This document shows positions 1 to 6,594 of a DNA stretch of 9,419 nucleotides, piece after piece. Source of the DNA: Candidatus Zixiibacteriota bacterium (GTDB lineage Bacteria; Zixibacteria; MSB-5A5; GN15; FEB-12); assembly GCA_023132995.1 (NCBI GenBank), contig JAGLXI010000054.1, positions 1 to 9,419 on the forward strand. Direction: 5' to 3'. The notes beneath the pieces are model-generated. The model worked only from the letters and a program-made list of their open reading frames with translations. It was not told the origin of the DNA and made no database searches. Position 1 is the stretch's first letter. Each line of letters opens with the position of its first letter. Made by a program: the position numbers and the translations under genes.

Positions 1-635
1 CCATGATTCCCATGCCGAAAGTGTACATTGTTCCCAGCAAAGCTCCCAACGCCTTTGCCACCGGCCGCAATATCCAACATGCTGCAGTCGCGGCTACCGA
101 GGGACTCCTGGAAATCCTCAACGAGGATGAACTGGAAGGAGTGCTGGGTCACGAAATAGCTCACATCATGAACAAAGACATGTTGATCGGCACCATCGCG
201 GCGACTTTCGCGGGGGCTATCGGCATCCTGGCCTCCATAGCGCGCTGGGGCGCCATCCTAGGTGGGTATAGTCGCAGTAACGACAGCCGGGGCGGTGGTG
301 GTATCGGGCTTCTTGTCGCTGCTATCGTTGCCCCCTTGATGGCCATAATCATCCAGATGGCCATTTCCCGACAGCGCGAATATCGGGCCGATGAACAGGG
401 CGGACGAATAAGCGGCAAACACCTGGCGCTGGCATCGGCGCTGGCCAAACTTCACCGATCACCGGCTCGAATGCAACTGAGCAGACACCGTTCGACGGCC
501 AACCTTATGATCGTCAACCCCCTATCGGGCAAAGGCCTCATGTCGGTCTTCTCGACCCACCCGCCGGTTGAGAAGCGCATCGAGAGGCTTGAAAAGCTTG
601 CTCTGGAGGCGCCGTACCAAGGTTATGCAGGATAG
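1..635 (+). CDS. htpX: HtpX-like M48 membrane zinc metalloprotease, 5'-truncated by the window edge
   Basis: Membrane-bound zinc endopeptidase of the M48B (HtpX) family, which degrades misfolded or damaged inner-membrane proteins on the cytoplasmic side. The readable frame starts at base 3. Numbering from the first visible Met, there is an HEIAH zinc-binding motif (residues 50-54) in the family context DELEGVLGHEIAH, and the preceding PNAFATGRN block typical of HtpX. Two hydrophobic segments lie at about 60-82 and 100-122. The REYRAD motif (about 125-130) supplies the third zinc ligand, Glu126. The C-terminal STHPPVEKRIERL ending is also typical. Only about 210 residues are visible against roughly 280-300 usual, so the N-terminal hairpin of membrane segments lies upstream of the window; the first visible ATG is internal. 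The gene is followed 56 bp later by a CNNM/CorC gene in the same direction, probably one operon. Family assignment is firm; the symbol rests on family membership. Confidence 0.95.
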   Translation, partial: MIPMPKVYIVPSKAPNAFATGRNIQHAAVAATEGLLEILNEDELEGVLGHEIAHIMNKDMLIGTIAATFAGAIGILASIARWGAILGGYSRSNDSRGGGGIGLLVAAIVAPLMAIIIQMAISRQREYRADEQGGRISGKHLALASALAKLHRSPARMQLSRHRSTANLMIVNPLSGKGLMSVFSTHPPVEKRIERLEKLALEAPYQGYAG

Positions 636-663
636 TGAACAGAGCGACAGCTCCGACGTTCAC
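635..663 (+). other. Intercistronic stem-loop after the htpX-like gene
   Basis: A perfect 6-bp inverted repeat GTGAAC (635-640) / GTTCAC (658-663) encloses a second 4-bp stem GAGC (642-645) / GCTC (650-653) with a GACA loop. The last base of the htpX-like stop codon is part of the stem. No T-run follows, so it does not look like a Rho-independent terminator. A role in mRNA processing or stability between two operon genes is inference. Confidence 0.35.
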
Positions 664-691
664 CTACCGCTGACGGGAGTGTTTCCCTGAT

Positions 692-2023
692 ATGGACACC
701 TCGTTGCTCATTGAGGTGCTGGCTATTTTGCTGTTGATCCTGGCCAACGGCTTTTTTGCTCTTTCGGAATTCTCGGTCATCGCCAGCCGCAGCAGCAAGC
801 TCAGACAGAAGGTTCAGCAGGGGAAAAGCGGGGCCGTGGCGGCGGAGAAGCTTCACCGCAACCCGGACCGATTCCTGGCCACGATTCAGGTGGGCATTAC
901 TCTTTTTGGCACCCTGGCTGGTGTCGTCGGCGGTGCGACGATCGTGGAACAACTTGAACACCTGCTGCAGCAGGCCCCCCTTGCTTTTGTAGCGGGCACT
1001 GCCACGCCCATCTCGGTTGCTGCGGTTACAGTGGCTATCACTATCACGGCTGTTGTTCTCGGCGAACTGGTCCCCAAGTACCTGGCGCTCTCCTTCCCGG
1101 AACGTTACGCCCGCTACGTCGCCCGCCCGGTATTGATCTTCACCACCCTGACATCCGTCTTCTCACGCCTCCTGAGTGGCACTGCCAATCTGATCGTTCG
1201 TCTCTTCGGCGTCCGACCGGACCCAAGCCGATCAGCCGTAAGCGAGGAGGAGATCAACCTCATGATCTTCGAGGGCAGAGAGAAGGGCGTCTTTGACGAA
1301 ACCGAGGAGAAACTGATCAGGTCCGTGTTCGATTTCGCTGACTCGACTGTCCGGAGGGCCATGACCCCGCGCACCGATGTTGTCGGAATTGAGATAGACA
1401 CCAAGCCCGACCGCATCGTCGACACCGTCATCAACCACGGATACAGCCGCTACCCGGTGTACGGCGAAACAATCGACAACGTCATCGGCGTCCTGTACAC
1501 CAAGGACCTGATACTCCAGAAGTTGGACCCGAAGTTGGTCATTCTGAAGGACCTCATCAGGAAACCGACCTTCGTCCCGGACTCTATGCCCCTGTCGAAG
1601 TTGCTACAGGAGTTCCAACGTCGTAAGGGTCGGTTGGCAGTCGTTCTGGACGAGTTCGGAGGGACGGCGGGAATAGTGACGCTGCAGGATATTCTCGAAG
1701 AACTGGTTGGAGAAATCCAGGACGAAGACTCCCTGCGACCGGCTGAACTGGTCAAACACTCCGAGACCGTCGCCTTTGCCGACGGTTCGGTCTGGCCCGG
1801 CGCAATCAACGAACTGATGAACAGCAGGCTTCCTGAGGACAAGGCGGAAACCCTGGCGGGGTTGTTCATCGACACCCTGGGGAGGCTGCCGGAGAAGGAC
1901 GAAACCGTCCGGATCGCCGATATGAAAGTGACCGTTCTGGAACTGATTGACAAACGCTTGGCCCGACTCAGGCTGGAGAAAGTATCGCCCGGGCAGGACG
2001 TCGGGCCCGGTGAACGGCGATGA
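692..2023 (+). CDS. CNNM/DUF21-CBS-CorC_HlyC membrane protein (hemolysin C / CorC family)
   Basis: Inner-membrane protein of the CNNM/CorC (TlyC) family, linked in characterised members to Mg2+ or Co2+ efflux; older annotations call it a hemolysin. The 443-residue product has the full architecture. An N-terminal DUF21/CNNM membrane domain (about 1-190) contains segments near 5-30, 62-85, 97-123 and 135-165 and the conserved GELVPK motif (124-129). Next comes an acidic helical linker with the EEEINLMIFEGREKGVFDETE block, then a CBS pair (about 225-340, including the TPRTDVVGI and EFGGTAGIVTLQDILEELVGEI signatures), and a C-terminal CorC_HlyC domain (about 355-430). The start has a weak GGGAG (674-678) about 12 nt upstream. 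It overlaps the next gene by four bases (ATGA), suggesting translational coupling. The transported ion cannot be told from sequence. Confidence 0.93.
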   Translation: MDTSLLIEVLAILLLILANGFFALSEFSVIASRSSKLRQKVQQGKSGAVAAEKLHRNPDRFLATIQVGITLFGTLAGVVGGATIVEQLEHLLQQAPLAFVAGTATPISVAAVTVAITITAVVLGELVPKYLALSFPERYARYVARPVLIFTTLTSVFSRLLSGTANLIVRLFGVRPDPSRSAVSEEEINLMIFEGREKGVFDETEEKLIRSVFDFADSTVRRAMTPRTDVVGIEIDTKPDRIVDTVINHGYSRYPVYGETIDNVIGVLYTKDLILQKLDPKLVILKDLIRKPTFVPDSMPLSKLLQEFQRRKGRLAVVLDEFGGTAGIVTLQDILEELVGEIQDEDSLRPAELVKHSETVAFADGSVWPGAINELMNSRLPEDKAETLAGLFIDTLGRLPEKDETVRIADMKVTVLELIDKRLARLRLEKVSPGQDVGPGERR

Positions 2024-2688
2024 AGGCAATACTGACAGCGCCTTTGCGTTGGATGCGCGCTCTCTACGACTGGGTGCTACAGTGGGGTGATTCCAGGCAC
2101 GGGCTGACGGCTCTTTTCTTTCTCTCGCTGGCGGAAGCGTCGTTCTTTCCGATTCCACCTGACGCGCTGCTCATAGCTCTCTGTATGGGGGCTTACCGGA
2201 AATGGTTTCGCTTCGCGCTGGTCTGCTCGTGCGGTTCGGTGATCGGCGGCGTGTTGGGTTACCTTATCGGTCACTATGCATTCGAACTGATCGGCGAGAA
2301 GATGCTGACGCTGACAGCGTCGCTCTCCGGCAGCGATCCCGCCGAACTGCTCAATAGCGCCCGCTACTGGTTCAATGAGAAAGAAATGCTGGGGATGCAC
2401 GTGGGTTCCTGGGCGGTGGGTATTGCCGGTTTCACGCCGATACCTTACAAGGTATTCACGATTTCGGCCGGGTTTTTCAACATGGCCTTCATCCCGTTTC
2501 TTCTCGCCTCCGCCATCAGCCGCTCTCTGCGGTTCTTCATTGTGGCCGGCCTCATAGGCTTGCTGTATCGCAAGTACGGCGAACGCATCCGGCAGATCAT
2601 CGACCGATACTTCAATCTGCTGGCGATTGCGTTTGTGGTATTGCTGATACTTGGATTTGTTGTGGTCGGATCGCTCGGCTCGGAGTGA
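2020..2688 (+). CDS. YqaA-type DedA/VTT-domain membrane protein
   Basis: Polytopic inner-membrane protein of the DedA superfamily (SNARE-associated / VTT domain), YqaA branch. Well-studied DedA members support lipid-carrier recycling or envelope homeostasis; YqaA-type members are poorly characterised. The 222-residue product has a short amphipathic N-terminus, the DedA-type motif EASFFPIPPD (about 39-48), a glycine-rich segment (GSVIGGVLGYLIGHY), and the second signature FTPIPYKVFTISAGFF, which corresponds to the re-entrant P-x-P loop. Hydrophobic segments near the C-terminus end with VVLLILGFVVVGSLG. Length is normal for the family. The ATG overlaps the stop of the CNNM gene, so translation is probably coupled; this is the last gene of the plus-strand cluster. 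No clear terminator is visible in the 96 bp before the convergent gene. Confidence 0.92.
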   Translation: MKAILTAPLRWMRALYDWVLQWGDSRHGLTALFFLSLAEASFFPIPPDALLIALCMGAYRKWFRFALVCSCGSVIGGVLGYLIGHYAFELIGEKMLTLTASLSGSDPAELLNSARYWFNEKEMLGMHVGSWAVGIAGFTPIPYKVFTISAGFFNMAFIPFLLASAISRSLRFFIVAGLIGLLYRKYGERIRQIIDRYFNLLAIAFVVLLILGFVVVGSLGSE

Positions 2689-2784
2689 GTTCATTTCGAC
2701 ATGGGGATGGTGTGGTGCTGCCTGCTGATTCACCCACGATTCAGATATGCTGTGCACGGGACAAAAGCGTCCAGCCCCGCCCCT

Positions 2785-3756
2785 TTACCAACTGTACTCG
2801 GCGCTGACGCGGAAGGTCTCGTCCAGATCACTATGGTGCAGATAGGCAAGATCAACCGTGAGTTTGCTTACGTCAATCCCGACACCGGTGGTGAAACGAC
2901 CCATGTCGAAACCAAGCCGCCCGAAAACCATCCCCCGGTAGTCAATCTCGCATCCGAAATGGCCGTCAAGCGAAGCCGAGCCGGCAGATAGCTGGGCCGC
3001 CTCGCCGAGGTTTTCAAACTTCACGTCACCGGCGGCGGCAAAGCGACCGGTGAAGTCGCGGTGGGTGTGCTCAAGCAGGAGACCCGGCTTGATAGTAGGG
3101 TAGATCGACTCGGTGCTGCCGGATGTTTGAAAGCCCTCGCCGGTGTAGCTCGGATATCGAATGAACCCGGTTGTGATATCGGTCACCATCAATCCGAGTC
3201 GGAGATACGCGCGGGGTTGATACAGCAGCCCGGCGTCGACCGTCAGCCCCTTGCCCGATACCGGTCCGATGTCGCGGTAGATGATCTTGAAGGTGATACC
3301 GAAATCGATCTTCCCGGCGATCCTCCCTCCCACCGCCGCGGCCAGCAGATAGTCACCGTGCGATTCCTCGCGCAGGACGTATGGGCGCTCGAACTCGTTC
3401 AGCTTTGTAATTTTGATTCCCCCGCCGCCTAAGTAGTAGACGTAAAACCCGAACGAGTGGATAAACGAGTTCGCTCGGACGCGGGAATTGGTGTAGGCGG
3501 CAAAATCATGGTTCAACAGTGAACCGAATGTCTCGGCGTGCATGGCGGTGAGATGTCGGCCCTCAAGAAGGTTCATCCCGGCCGGATTCCAGTAGGCGGC
3601 TGTTCCATCGAACGGCCCGGCCGCCACTGCACCTCCCATCGCCAGCGCGCGCGCGCCGACACCAAGCGAGAACGGATCACCGGCGTACTTGGCTGCCCCC
3701 AGATTGGGGCTGCCGAGAGCAAGCACAACCAGGATCACCAGGGAATGTCTGTACAT
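2785..3756 (-). CDS. PorV/PorQ family (UPF0164-like) outer-membrane beta-barrel protein
   Basis: Predicted outer-membrane barrel of the PorV/PorQ (UPF0164, FadL-like) group common in FCB bacteria. I chose the ATG at 3756 (323 residues) because MYRHSLVILVVLALGS...GAA then reads as a clean signal peptide with cleavage near GAA-KY; ATGs at 3765 and 3777 in the same frame are possible. No strong Shine-Dalgarno separates them. The mature N-terminus carries the family hallmark GDPFSLGVGARALAMGGA followed by TAAYWNPAGM. The rest shows alternating hydrophobic/aromatic strands (for example FGFYVYYLGGGGIKI, YLRLGLMVTDITTGF, MVFGRLGFDMGRF), and the chain ends in Trp, fitting a barrel C-terminal signal. 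In Bacteroidetes, PorV and PorQ serve type IX secretion. No other type IX component is present here, so a general transport or structural role is as likely. It converges on the YqaA gene. Confidence 0.85.
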   Translation of the reverse strand: MYRHSLVILVVLALGSPNLGAAKYAGDPFSLGVGARALAMGGAVAAGPFDGTAAYWNPAGMNLLEGRHLTAMHAETFGSLLNHDFAAYTNSRVRANSFIHSFGFYVYYLGGGGIKITKLNEFERPYVLREESHGDYLLAAAVGGRIAGKIDFGITFKIIYRDIGPVSGKGLTVDAGLLYQPRAYLRLGLMVTDITTGFIRYPSYTGEGFQTSGSTESIYPTIKPGLLLEHTHRDFTGRFAAAGDVKFENLGEAAQLSAGSASLDGHFGCEIDYRGMVFGRLGFDMGRFTTGVGIDVSKLTVDLAYLHHSDLDETFRVSAEYSW

Positions 3757-3951
3757 GGATGCCATAACTGTCCACATCTTATACTATCGAACCACAGCCG
3801 GGCCGTGAGGCACGACAGACAACCATCCAATTAGCACAATCAGCAACTTTCACGCCCATTATGCAAGTTGGAATAAATCGCCGCTGGTGTGACGTGTGAT
3901 TTTTGTGGGGTTTCGTATGCAACCGCAAGGTCTTTTGGATGGAATGGCCCA

Positions 3952-3980
3952 TTGACAAAACAGGCTTTGGGGGCTATTTT
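3952..3980 (+). promoter_or_regulatory. Sigma70-type promoter of the lipoprotein gene
   Basis: A perfect -35 TTGACA (3952-3957) is followed after exactly 17 bp by TATTTT (3975-3980), four of six matches to TATAAT. Transcription should start near 3987, giving a leader of about 53 nt before the ATG at 4040. This is one of the best promoter matches in the window. Confidence 0.7.
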
Positions 3981-3993
3981 GGAGGTTAGAATT

Positions 3994-4036
3994 GATCAGG
4001 CGGTGGGTCTGAAACCAACTTGATCTCATCGAGGAA
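3994..4036 (+). promoter_or_regulatory. Leader hairpin and Shine-Dalgarno of the lipoprotein mRNA
   Basis: In the predicted leader, GATCAGG (3994-4000) pairs with CTTGATC (4019-4025) with one G-T wobble. Inside it, GGT (4002-4004) pairs with ACC (4014-4016). The stem ends six bases before a Shine-Dalgarno GAGGAA (4031-4036), which lies 3 nt from the ATG at 4040. The close placement could modulate or protect translation initiation; that is inference. Confidence 0.4.
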
Positions 4037-4039
4037 TAA

Positions 4040-4864
4040 ATGCGCAAGTATTTGCTTTTATCGACGTTCGCTTCCGTTGCCGCGCTGTTGGTGTTTGCCT
4101 GCAGCGATGACAGAAGCTCCAACAGCCTCGACCAGAAGGTCCCGGTATCCGGCACGGTTTCCATCTATTCCTGCACCTTTTTAAGCCGTGTCGAACCACC
4201 ACCGGACGACGACGACATCTACAGTGACACATCGCTGTACTCTGTGGAGACGGGCCGGGTGGCGGACATTGTGTTTGTCGGGGTCGACGGGTGCTCCACT
4301 ATGGCTCAGACCGACGACTCCTCCGCTTTTGCTGTGTCTGTCGTACCCGGATTGTATACCATCAGGGTCGAGACCGATCACACCCGTCCCGATCTGTTCG
4401 ACAGTGTGATGATCGCCGCCGACACGAATCTGCCCCTGATCATCCGCTACGACTTCACGCACACCAACCTGATCTACATCGGCTTCTGTGATCAAATGGC
4501 TATGATAGGCGAGGACGCCGAGCGCGAGTACCTTCGCAAGCTGGACGACTCTATCGGCGGTATGCTGATCGTTGAGGATGCTATGAGGTTTCACCCGCCA
4601 CAGGAAGGGTCCTGCGTTCTTTACAGAATCCACACCACTTCGGAGTTCCGCCTTTGGGAAGTGATAGAAGCGGTCGTCGGGCAACTGTTTATCAGTGGTG
4701 ACTTTCCCGACAACGTGATAATGTCCTTGCCCACCTACGGCCTGTGCCCGGAGGATTTTGTCGTCATTGGCTGGGATCCCGGCGATCCCGGAGATAGTAG
4801 CTGGACACCGCCCGAGATAATCTTTGGCGACACGATCTTCATACCTCCAAACGGCGGCGGGTGA
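4040..4864 (+). CDS. Lipobox lipoprotein of unknown function with a carboxypeptidase-regulatory-like fold
   Basis: I do not recognise the protein as a named family. The 274-residue product has a type II signal peptide: MRK, a hydrophobic core, and lipobox VFAC with the lipidated Cys at 21. Ser-Asp-Asp follows; Asp at +3 leaves the final membrane uncertain. Residues about 34-125 (VSGTVSIYS, then ADIVFVGVDG, then VPGLYTIRVETD) look like a carboxypeptidase-regulatory-like or Cna-B-type beta-sandwich, a frequent module in surface lipoproteins. Between these strands sits a Pro3-Asp4 acidic run (53-59). Five further cysteines (45, 85, 150, 192, 236) could form disulfides outside the cytoplasm. The C-terminus is acidic and Gly/Pro-rich (DPGDPGDSS, ending PPNGGG). 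Start support is strong: ideal promoter plus GAGGAA. The stop codon lies just upstream of a tRNA-Asp remnant, so the 3' end of the gene may have been shaped by an insertion. Confidence 0.8.
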   Translation: MRKYLLLSTFASVAALLVFACSDDRSSNSLDQKVPVSGTVSIYSCTFLSRVEPPPDDDDIYSDTSLYSVETGRVADIVFVGVDGCSTMAQTDDSSAFAVSVVPGLYTIRVETDHTRPDLFDSVMIAADTNLPLIIRYDFTHTNLIYIGFCDQMAMIGEDAEREYLRKLDDSIGGMLIVEDAMRFHPPQEGSCVLYRIHTTSEFRLWEVIEAVVGQLFISGDFPDNVIMSLPTYGLCPEDFVVIGWDPGDPGDSSWTPPEIIFGDTIFIPPNGGG

Positions 4865-4881
4865 GCGTTGGCACCAAGCAG

Positions 4882-4928
4882 CCGACCCGTCACGCAGGAG
4901 TCCGCGAGTTCGAGTCTCGTCAACCCCG
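4882..4928 (+). pseudogene. Decayed 3' portion of a tRNA-Asp(GTC) gene
   Basis: Segment lengths match a tRNA from the anticodon arm to the discriminator. Anticodon 5' strand 4882-4886, 7-nt loop 4887-4893 with GTC at 4889-4891, 3' strand GCAGG 4894-4898, 5-nt variable loop 4899-4903, T-stem GCGAG 4904-4908, T-loop TTCGAGT 4909-4915, T-stem CTCGT 4916-4920, acceptor strand CAACCCC 4921-4927 and G 4928. The GTCAC-GCAGG context and T-arm resemble bacterial tRNA-Asp. It is not a working gene: the anticodon stem pairs at only three of five positions, the invariant U33 is C, no D-arm is recognisable, and the 5' acceptor GGGGTTG is missing where the lipoprotein gene ends. A T-rich run follows. The pattern (conserved anticodon-to-3' end, lost 5' half) is typical of an attachment-site scar of an integrated element, which is inference. 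Confidence 0.6.
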
Positions 4929-4959
4929 CTTTTTATTGTCACACAACAACTTATGGGGA

Positions 4960-4969
4960 TTGTTAACAA
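4960..4969. repeat. Perfect 10-bp palindrome TTGTTAACAA downstream of DUF418
   Basis: TTGTTAACAA is its own reverse complement. The surrounding 4936-4969 stretch holds further TTGT and ACAA half-sites (4936-4939, 4943-4946). It lies between the tRNA-Asp remnant and the DUF418 stop, in AT-rich sequence. It could be a protein-binding site or part of a terminator-like structure for the DUF418 transcript, but no T-run follows on the minus strand. Confidence 0.4.
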
Positions 4970-4995
4970 GCCTCCCAATATGTGCTACTTGCCGC

Positions 4996-6243
4996 CTACC
5001 GCATTGGCTGGCGTTTGCCGTAGGTTAGCGTTCGCCATAGCCATTCGAGCGGTCCGAAACGGAAACGGGTCATCCACAGGTCTGACGCCATAATCAGTAC
5101 CACCCAGATCGTTACTGTAATCGCCAATTGACCCCACCGCGGTATTTGTCCGAACAGGCCGAATCCATGCCCGTAGAACAGAGTGGTGCAGATAAGCGTC
5201 TGCAAGATGTAGTTGGAGAACGCCATCCGGCCAACCCTGGCCAGTGAGCGTCGGATACAGCTCAACCATTGGTTTTTGCACGACAGCATCCAGAACGACA
5301 GATAGGCCGCCGCCACCAGCAGAGAACCCCAGTAATTGGGCAGCATGCCGCCATAGAGTGAGTATTTCAGCGACCAATCATGAGCGATATGCTGACTGGC
5401 CCCGTAACCAATTAAGGGAAGACCAACCACAAACCCTATCAACAGCGTCACTGTATAGAACCGATTCGACTTCTCAGCCGAGATTATACCCCACTTCATA
5501 AGCGCCATGCCAGCGAGCATGACACCGATCGTGCGCCAGACGCCGAAACTCAGATAGACAAACGTATGCAACATAAGCGATCCTTGTACCCGTTCGCTCA
5601 TTTGATCGAGCCAACCACCCCGGAACGCCTCCAGTCGCTGCGCTATCACCTCGGCCGACGGGGTCCAGTATTGGGCGTTTCCCGTGATCGCTTCTGGCGG
5701 CCAGAACGGCATACTCCATTGAATCAGGGCGTAGATGCCGGTACCGATCAAAAGCAGCAACAAAGACCAAAACAGTAACCAGCCGGGTCGCACTCGCCAG
5801 AAAAAGTAGGCCAACAGAGCACTAAGACTGTACCAGACCAGGATGTCGCCGTGCCACAGCATGTAGGCGTGTATCAGGCCGAAAAGCAGAAGCCAAAGGA
5901 TACGGCGATAATGCAGACTGGCCGGACTGTAGCCTCTCTCTTCGATACGCCGGGCCATGAGTACAATGCCAGCCCCAAAGAGCAGCGTGAACAAGGTCAT
6001 AAACTTGGTGTCGAAGAACAGGTGGGAGACCAGCCAGACCGCGAAGTTAATCCCGGTCCAATCGCCGAACACGGTCGGGTTGAAGTAGGCAGGATCGACC
6101 ATGGAATACGATTGGATGTTCATCACCAGGATGCCTAACACAGCAAAGCCGCGTAGGACATCGATCGATTCAATGCGTCTCGAGAGTCCGACCGGCGTCG
6201 CCGGTTCCTGAGTGGTTATGTTCGAAGGTCGGGCCTCTGGCAT
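4996..6243 (-). CDS. DUF418 (YeiB-like) polytopic membrane protein
   Basis: Inner-membrane protein of the DUF418 family (YeiB in E. coli), of uncertain function and related to the acyltransferase-like membrane proteins. The 415-residue product opens with the family signature RIESIDVLRGFAVLGILVMN (about 22-41). It has several hydrophobic segments, including a FGAGIVLMARR block, and closes with the DUF418 domain: RMAFSNYILQ, then FYGHGFGLFG, then FGPLEWLWRTLTYGKRQP. The frame can be extended to a TTG at 6300, but I chose the ATG at 6243. It has GGAG (6255-6252) 8 nt upstream, the conserved domain starts soon after, and a promoter predicts transcription from about 6273, which excludes the TTG. 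It stands alone and is bracketed by imperfect direct repeats resembling a tRNA-Asp 3' end. Confidence 0.92.
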   Translation of the reverse strand: MPEARPSNITTQEPATPVGLSRRIESIDVLRGFAVLGILVMNIQSYSMVDPAYFNPTVFGDWTGINFAVWLVSHLFFDTKFMTLFTLLFGAGIVLMARRIEERGYSPASLHYRRILWLLLFGLIHAYMLWHGDILVWYSLSALLAYFFWRVRPGWLLFWSLLLLLIGTGIYALIQWSMPFWPPEAITGNAQYWTPSAEVIAQRLEAFRGGWLDQMSERVQGSLMLHTFVYLSFGVWRTIGVMLAGMALMKWGIISAEKSNRFYTVTLLIGFVVGLPLIGYGASQHIAHDWSLKYSLYGGMLPNYWGSLLVAAAYLSFWMLSCKNQWLSCIRRSLARVGRMAFSNYILQTLICTTLFYGHGFGLFGQIPRWGQLAITVTIWVVLIMASDLWMTRFRFGPLEWLWRTLTYGKRQPMR

Positions 6244-6279
6244 AACTTCGGCTCCGTAATGGTGGATGACTGATAATCG

Positions 6280-6307
6280 AGTATACGCAAATGATCGCAA
6301 GGCGCAA
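6280..6307 (-). promoter_or_regulatory. Sigma70-type promoter of the DUF418 gene
   Basis: On the minus strand TTGCGC (6307-6302) is followed after 16 bp by TATACT (6285-6280), a five-of-six match to the -10 consensus. The predicted start near 6273 gives a leader of about 30 nt containing GGAG. A palindrome CCAGATTCTGG (6330-6340) lies roughly 60 bp upstream of the start, where an activator could bind; that role is speculative. Confidence 0.6.
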
Positions 6308-6499
6308 TAGTAAACACCATTGGATCACCCCAGATTCTGGTCAGGTCCAGGGACATGATTGATACGGTCGCTCCATGGGATTGTCCTTACTGGATCGCCA
6401 GTGACCTACCCCCCATGTATTGGTCCATTTTGAGAATCAAAACACTGGTTCTGAGGCTACTCACGCGGCCGAGTTCGCGATCACCCAGTTGCGGAACTC

Positions 6500-6518
6500 G
6501 TATCGTAGACCCCGCTTT
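6500..6518 (+). repeat. Imperfect direct repeat of the tRNA-Asp 3' end (second copy)
   Basis: GTATCGTAGACCCCGCTTT at 6500-6518 matches the 3' end of the tRNA-Asp remnant at 4914-4932 at 16 of 19 positions, including ten consecutive identical bases ACCCCGCTTT, in the same orientation. The two copies lie about 1.59 kb apart and bracket the DUF418 gene. The right copy is followed at once by a terminator hairpin. Upstream of position 6500 the similarity ends, so it is at most the tip of a tRNA. Confidence 0.4.
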
Positions 6519-6527
6519 GATTTTGAT

Positions 6528-6558
6528 AGCCCACCGTAAGGCGGGGCTTTTGTGTTTT
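6528..6558 (+). terminator. Orphan Rho-independent terminator on the plus strand
   Basis: AGCCC (6528-6532) pairs with GGGCT (6544-6548), followed after a small internal loop by CC (6534-6535) with GG (6540-6541), closing a GTAA loop. TTTTGTGTTTT (6548-6558) follows directly. An alternative larger stem pairs CCCCGC (6510-6515) with GCGGGG (6541-6546). The T-run gives the plus orientation, yet no plus-strand gene precedes it, so it ends an unrecognised RNA or is left over from a lost tRNA or gene. Confidence 0.5.
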
Positions 6559-6594
6559 GAGGGCGGTGGATAACATTACGATCATAGAGAAAGC

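Larger units (their letters stand above)
3757..4039. promoter_or_regulatory. Divergent intergenic region between the barrel and lipoprotein genes
   Basis: This gap separates the minus-strand barrel gene from the plus-strand lipoprotein gene and must hold both promoters. The lipoprotein promoter is clear and listed separately. For the barrel I see only an AT-rich stretch (about 3778-3786) that could serve as a -10, with no convincing -35. A 6-bp inverted repeat CAACTT (3844-3849) / AAGTTG (3865-3870) with a 15-nt loop lies between them and could be an operator or chance. No coding sequence is supported here. Confidence 0.5.

Noticed and set aside
1604..2158. Long minus-strand frames opposite the CNNM and YqaA genes
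   Set aside because: They are antisense shadows; the plus-strand products have full domain architecture and the shadow translations resemble nothing.
2689..2784. A terminator between the convergent YqaA and barrel genes
   Set aside because: Only a 4-bp GGAC/GTCC pairing is visible and there is no T-run on either strand.
4181..4978. A 265-codon minus-strand frame opposite the lipoprotein gene
   Set aside because: The plus frame has a lipobox, Shine-Dalgarno and ideal promoter; the minus translation lacks recognisable features and passes through the tRNA remnant.
6244..6300. A TTG start at 6300 for the DUF418 gene (434 residues)
   Set aside because: The predicted transcription start near 6273 lies downstream of it, while the ATG at 6243 has GGAG at 8 nt and sits just before the conserved domain.
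6485..6560. Resemblance of TGCGGAACT...GTAGAC...CGC to the 5' part of a tRNA-Leu
   Set aside because: No acceptor stem, no T-arm after the putative variable arm, and the anticodon-like loop lacks U33. The terminator reading explains the sequence better.
6355..6573. A 72-codon open frame on the plus strand between DUF418 and the TonB-like gene
   Set aside because: No recognisable domain or ribosome site; it runs through hairpins and the terminator at 6528-6558, and its translation has low complexity of biological signal.
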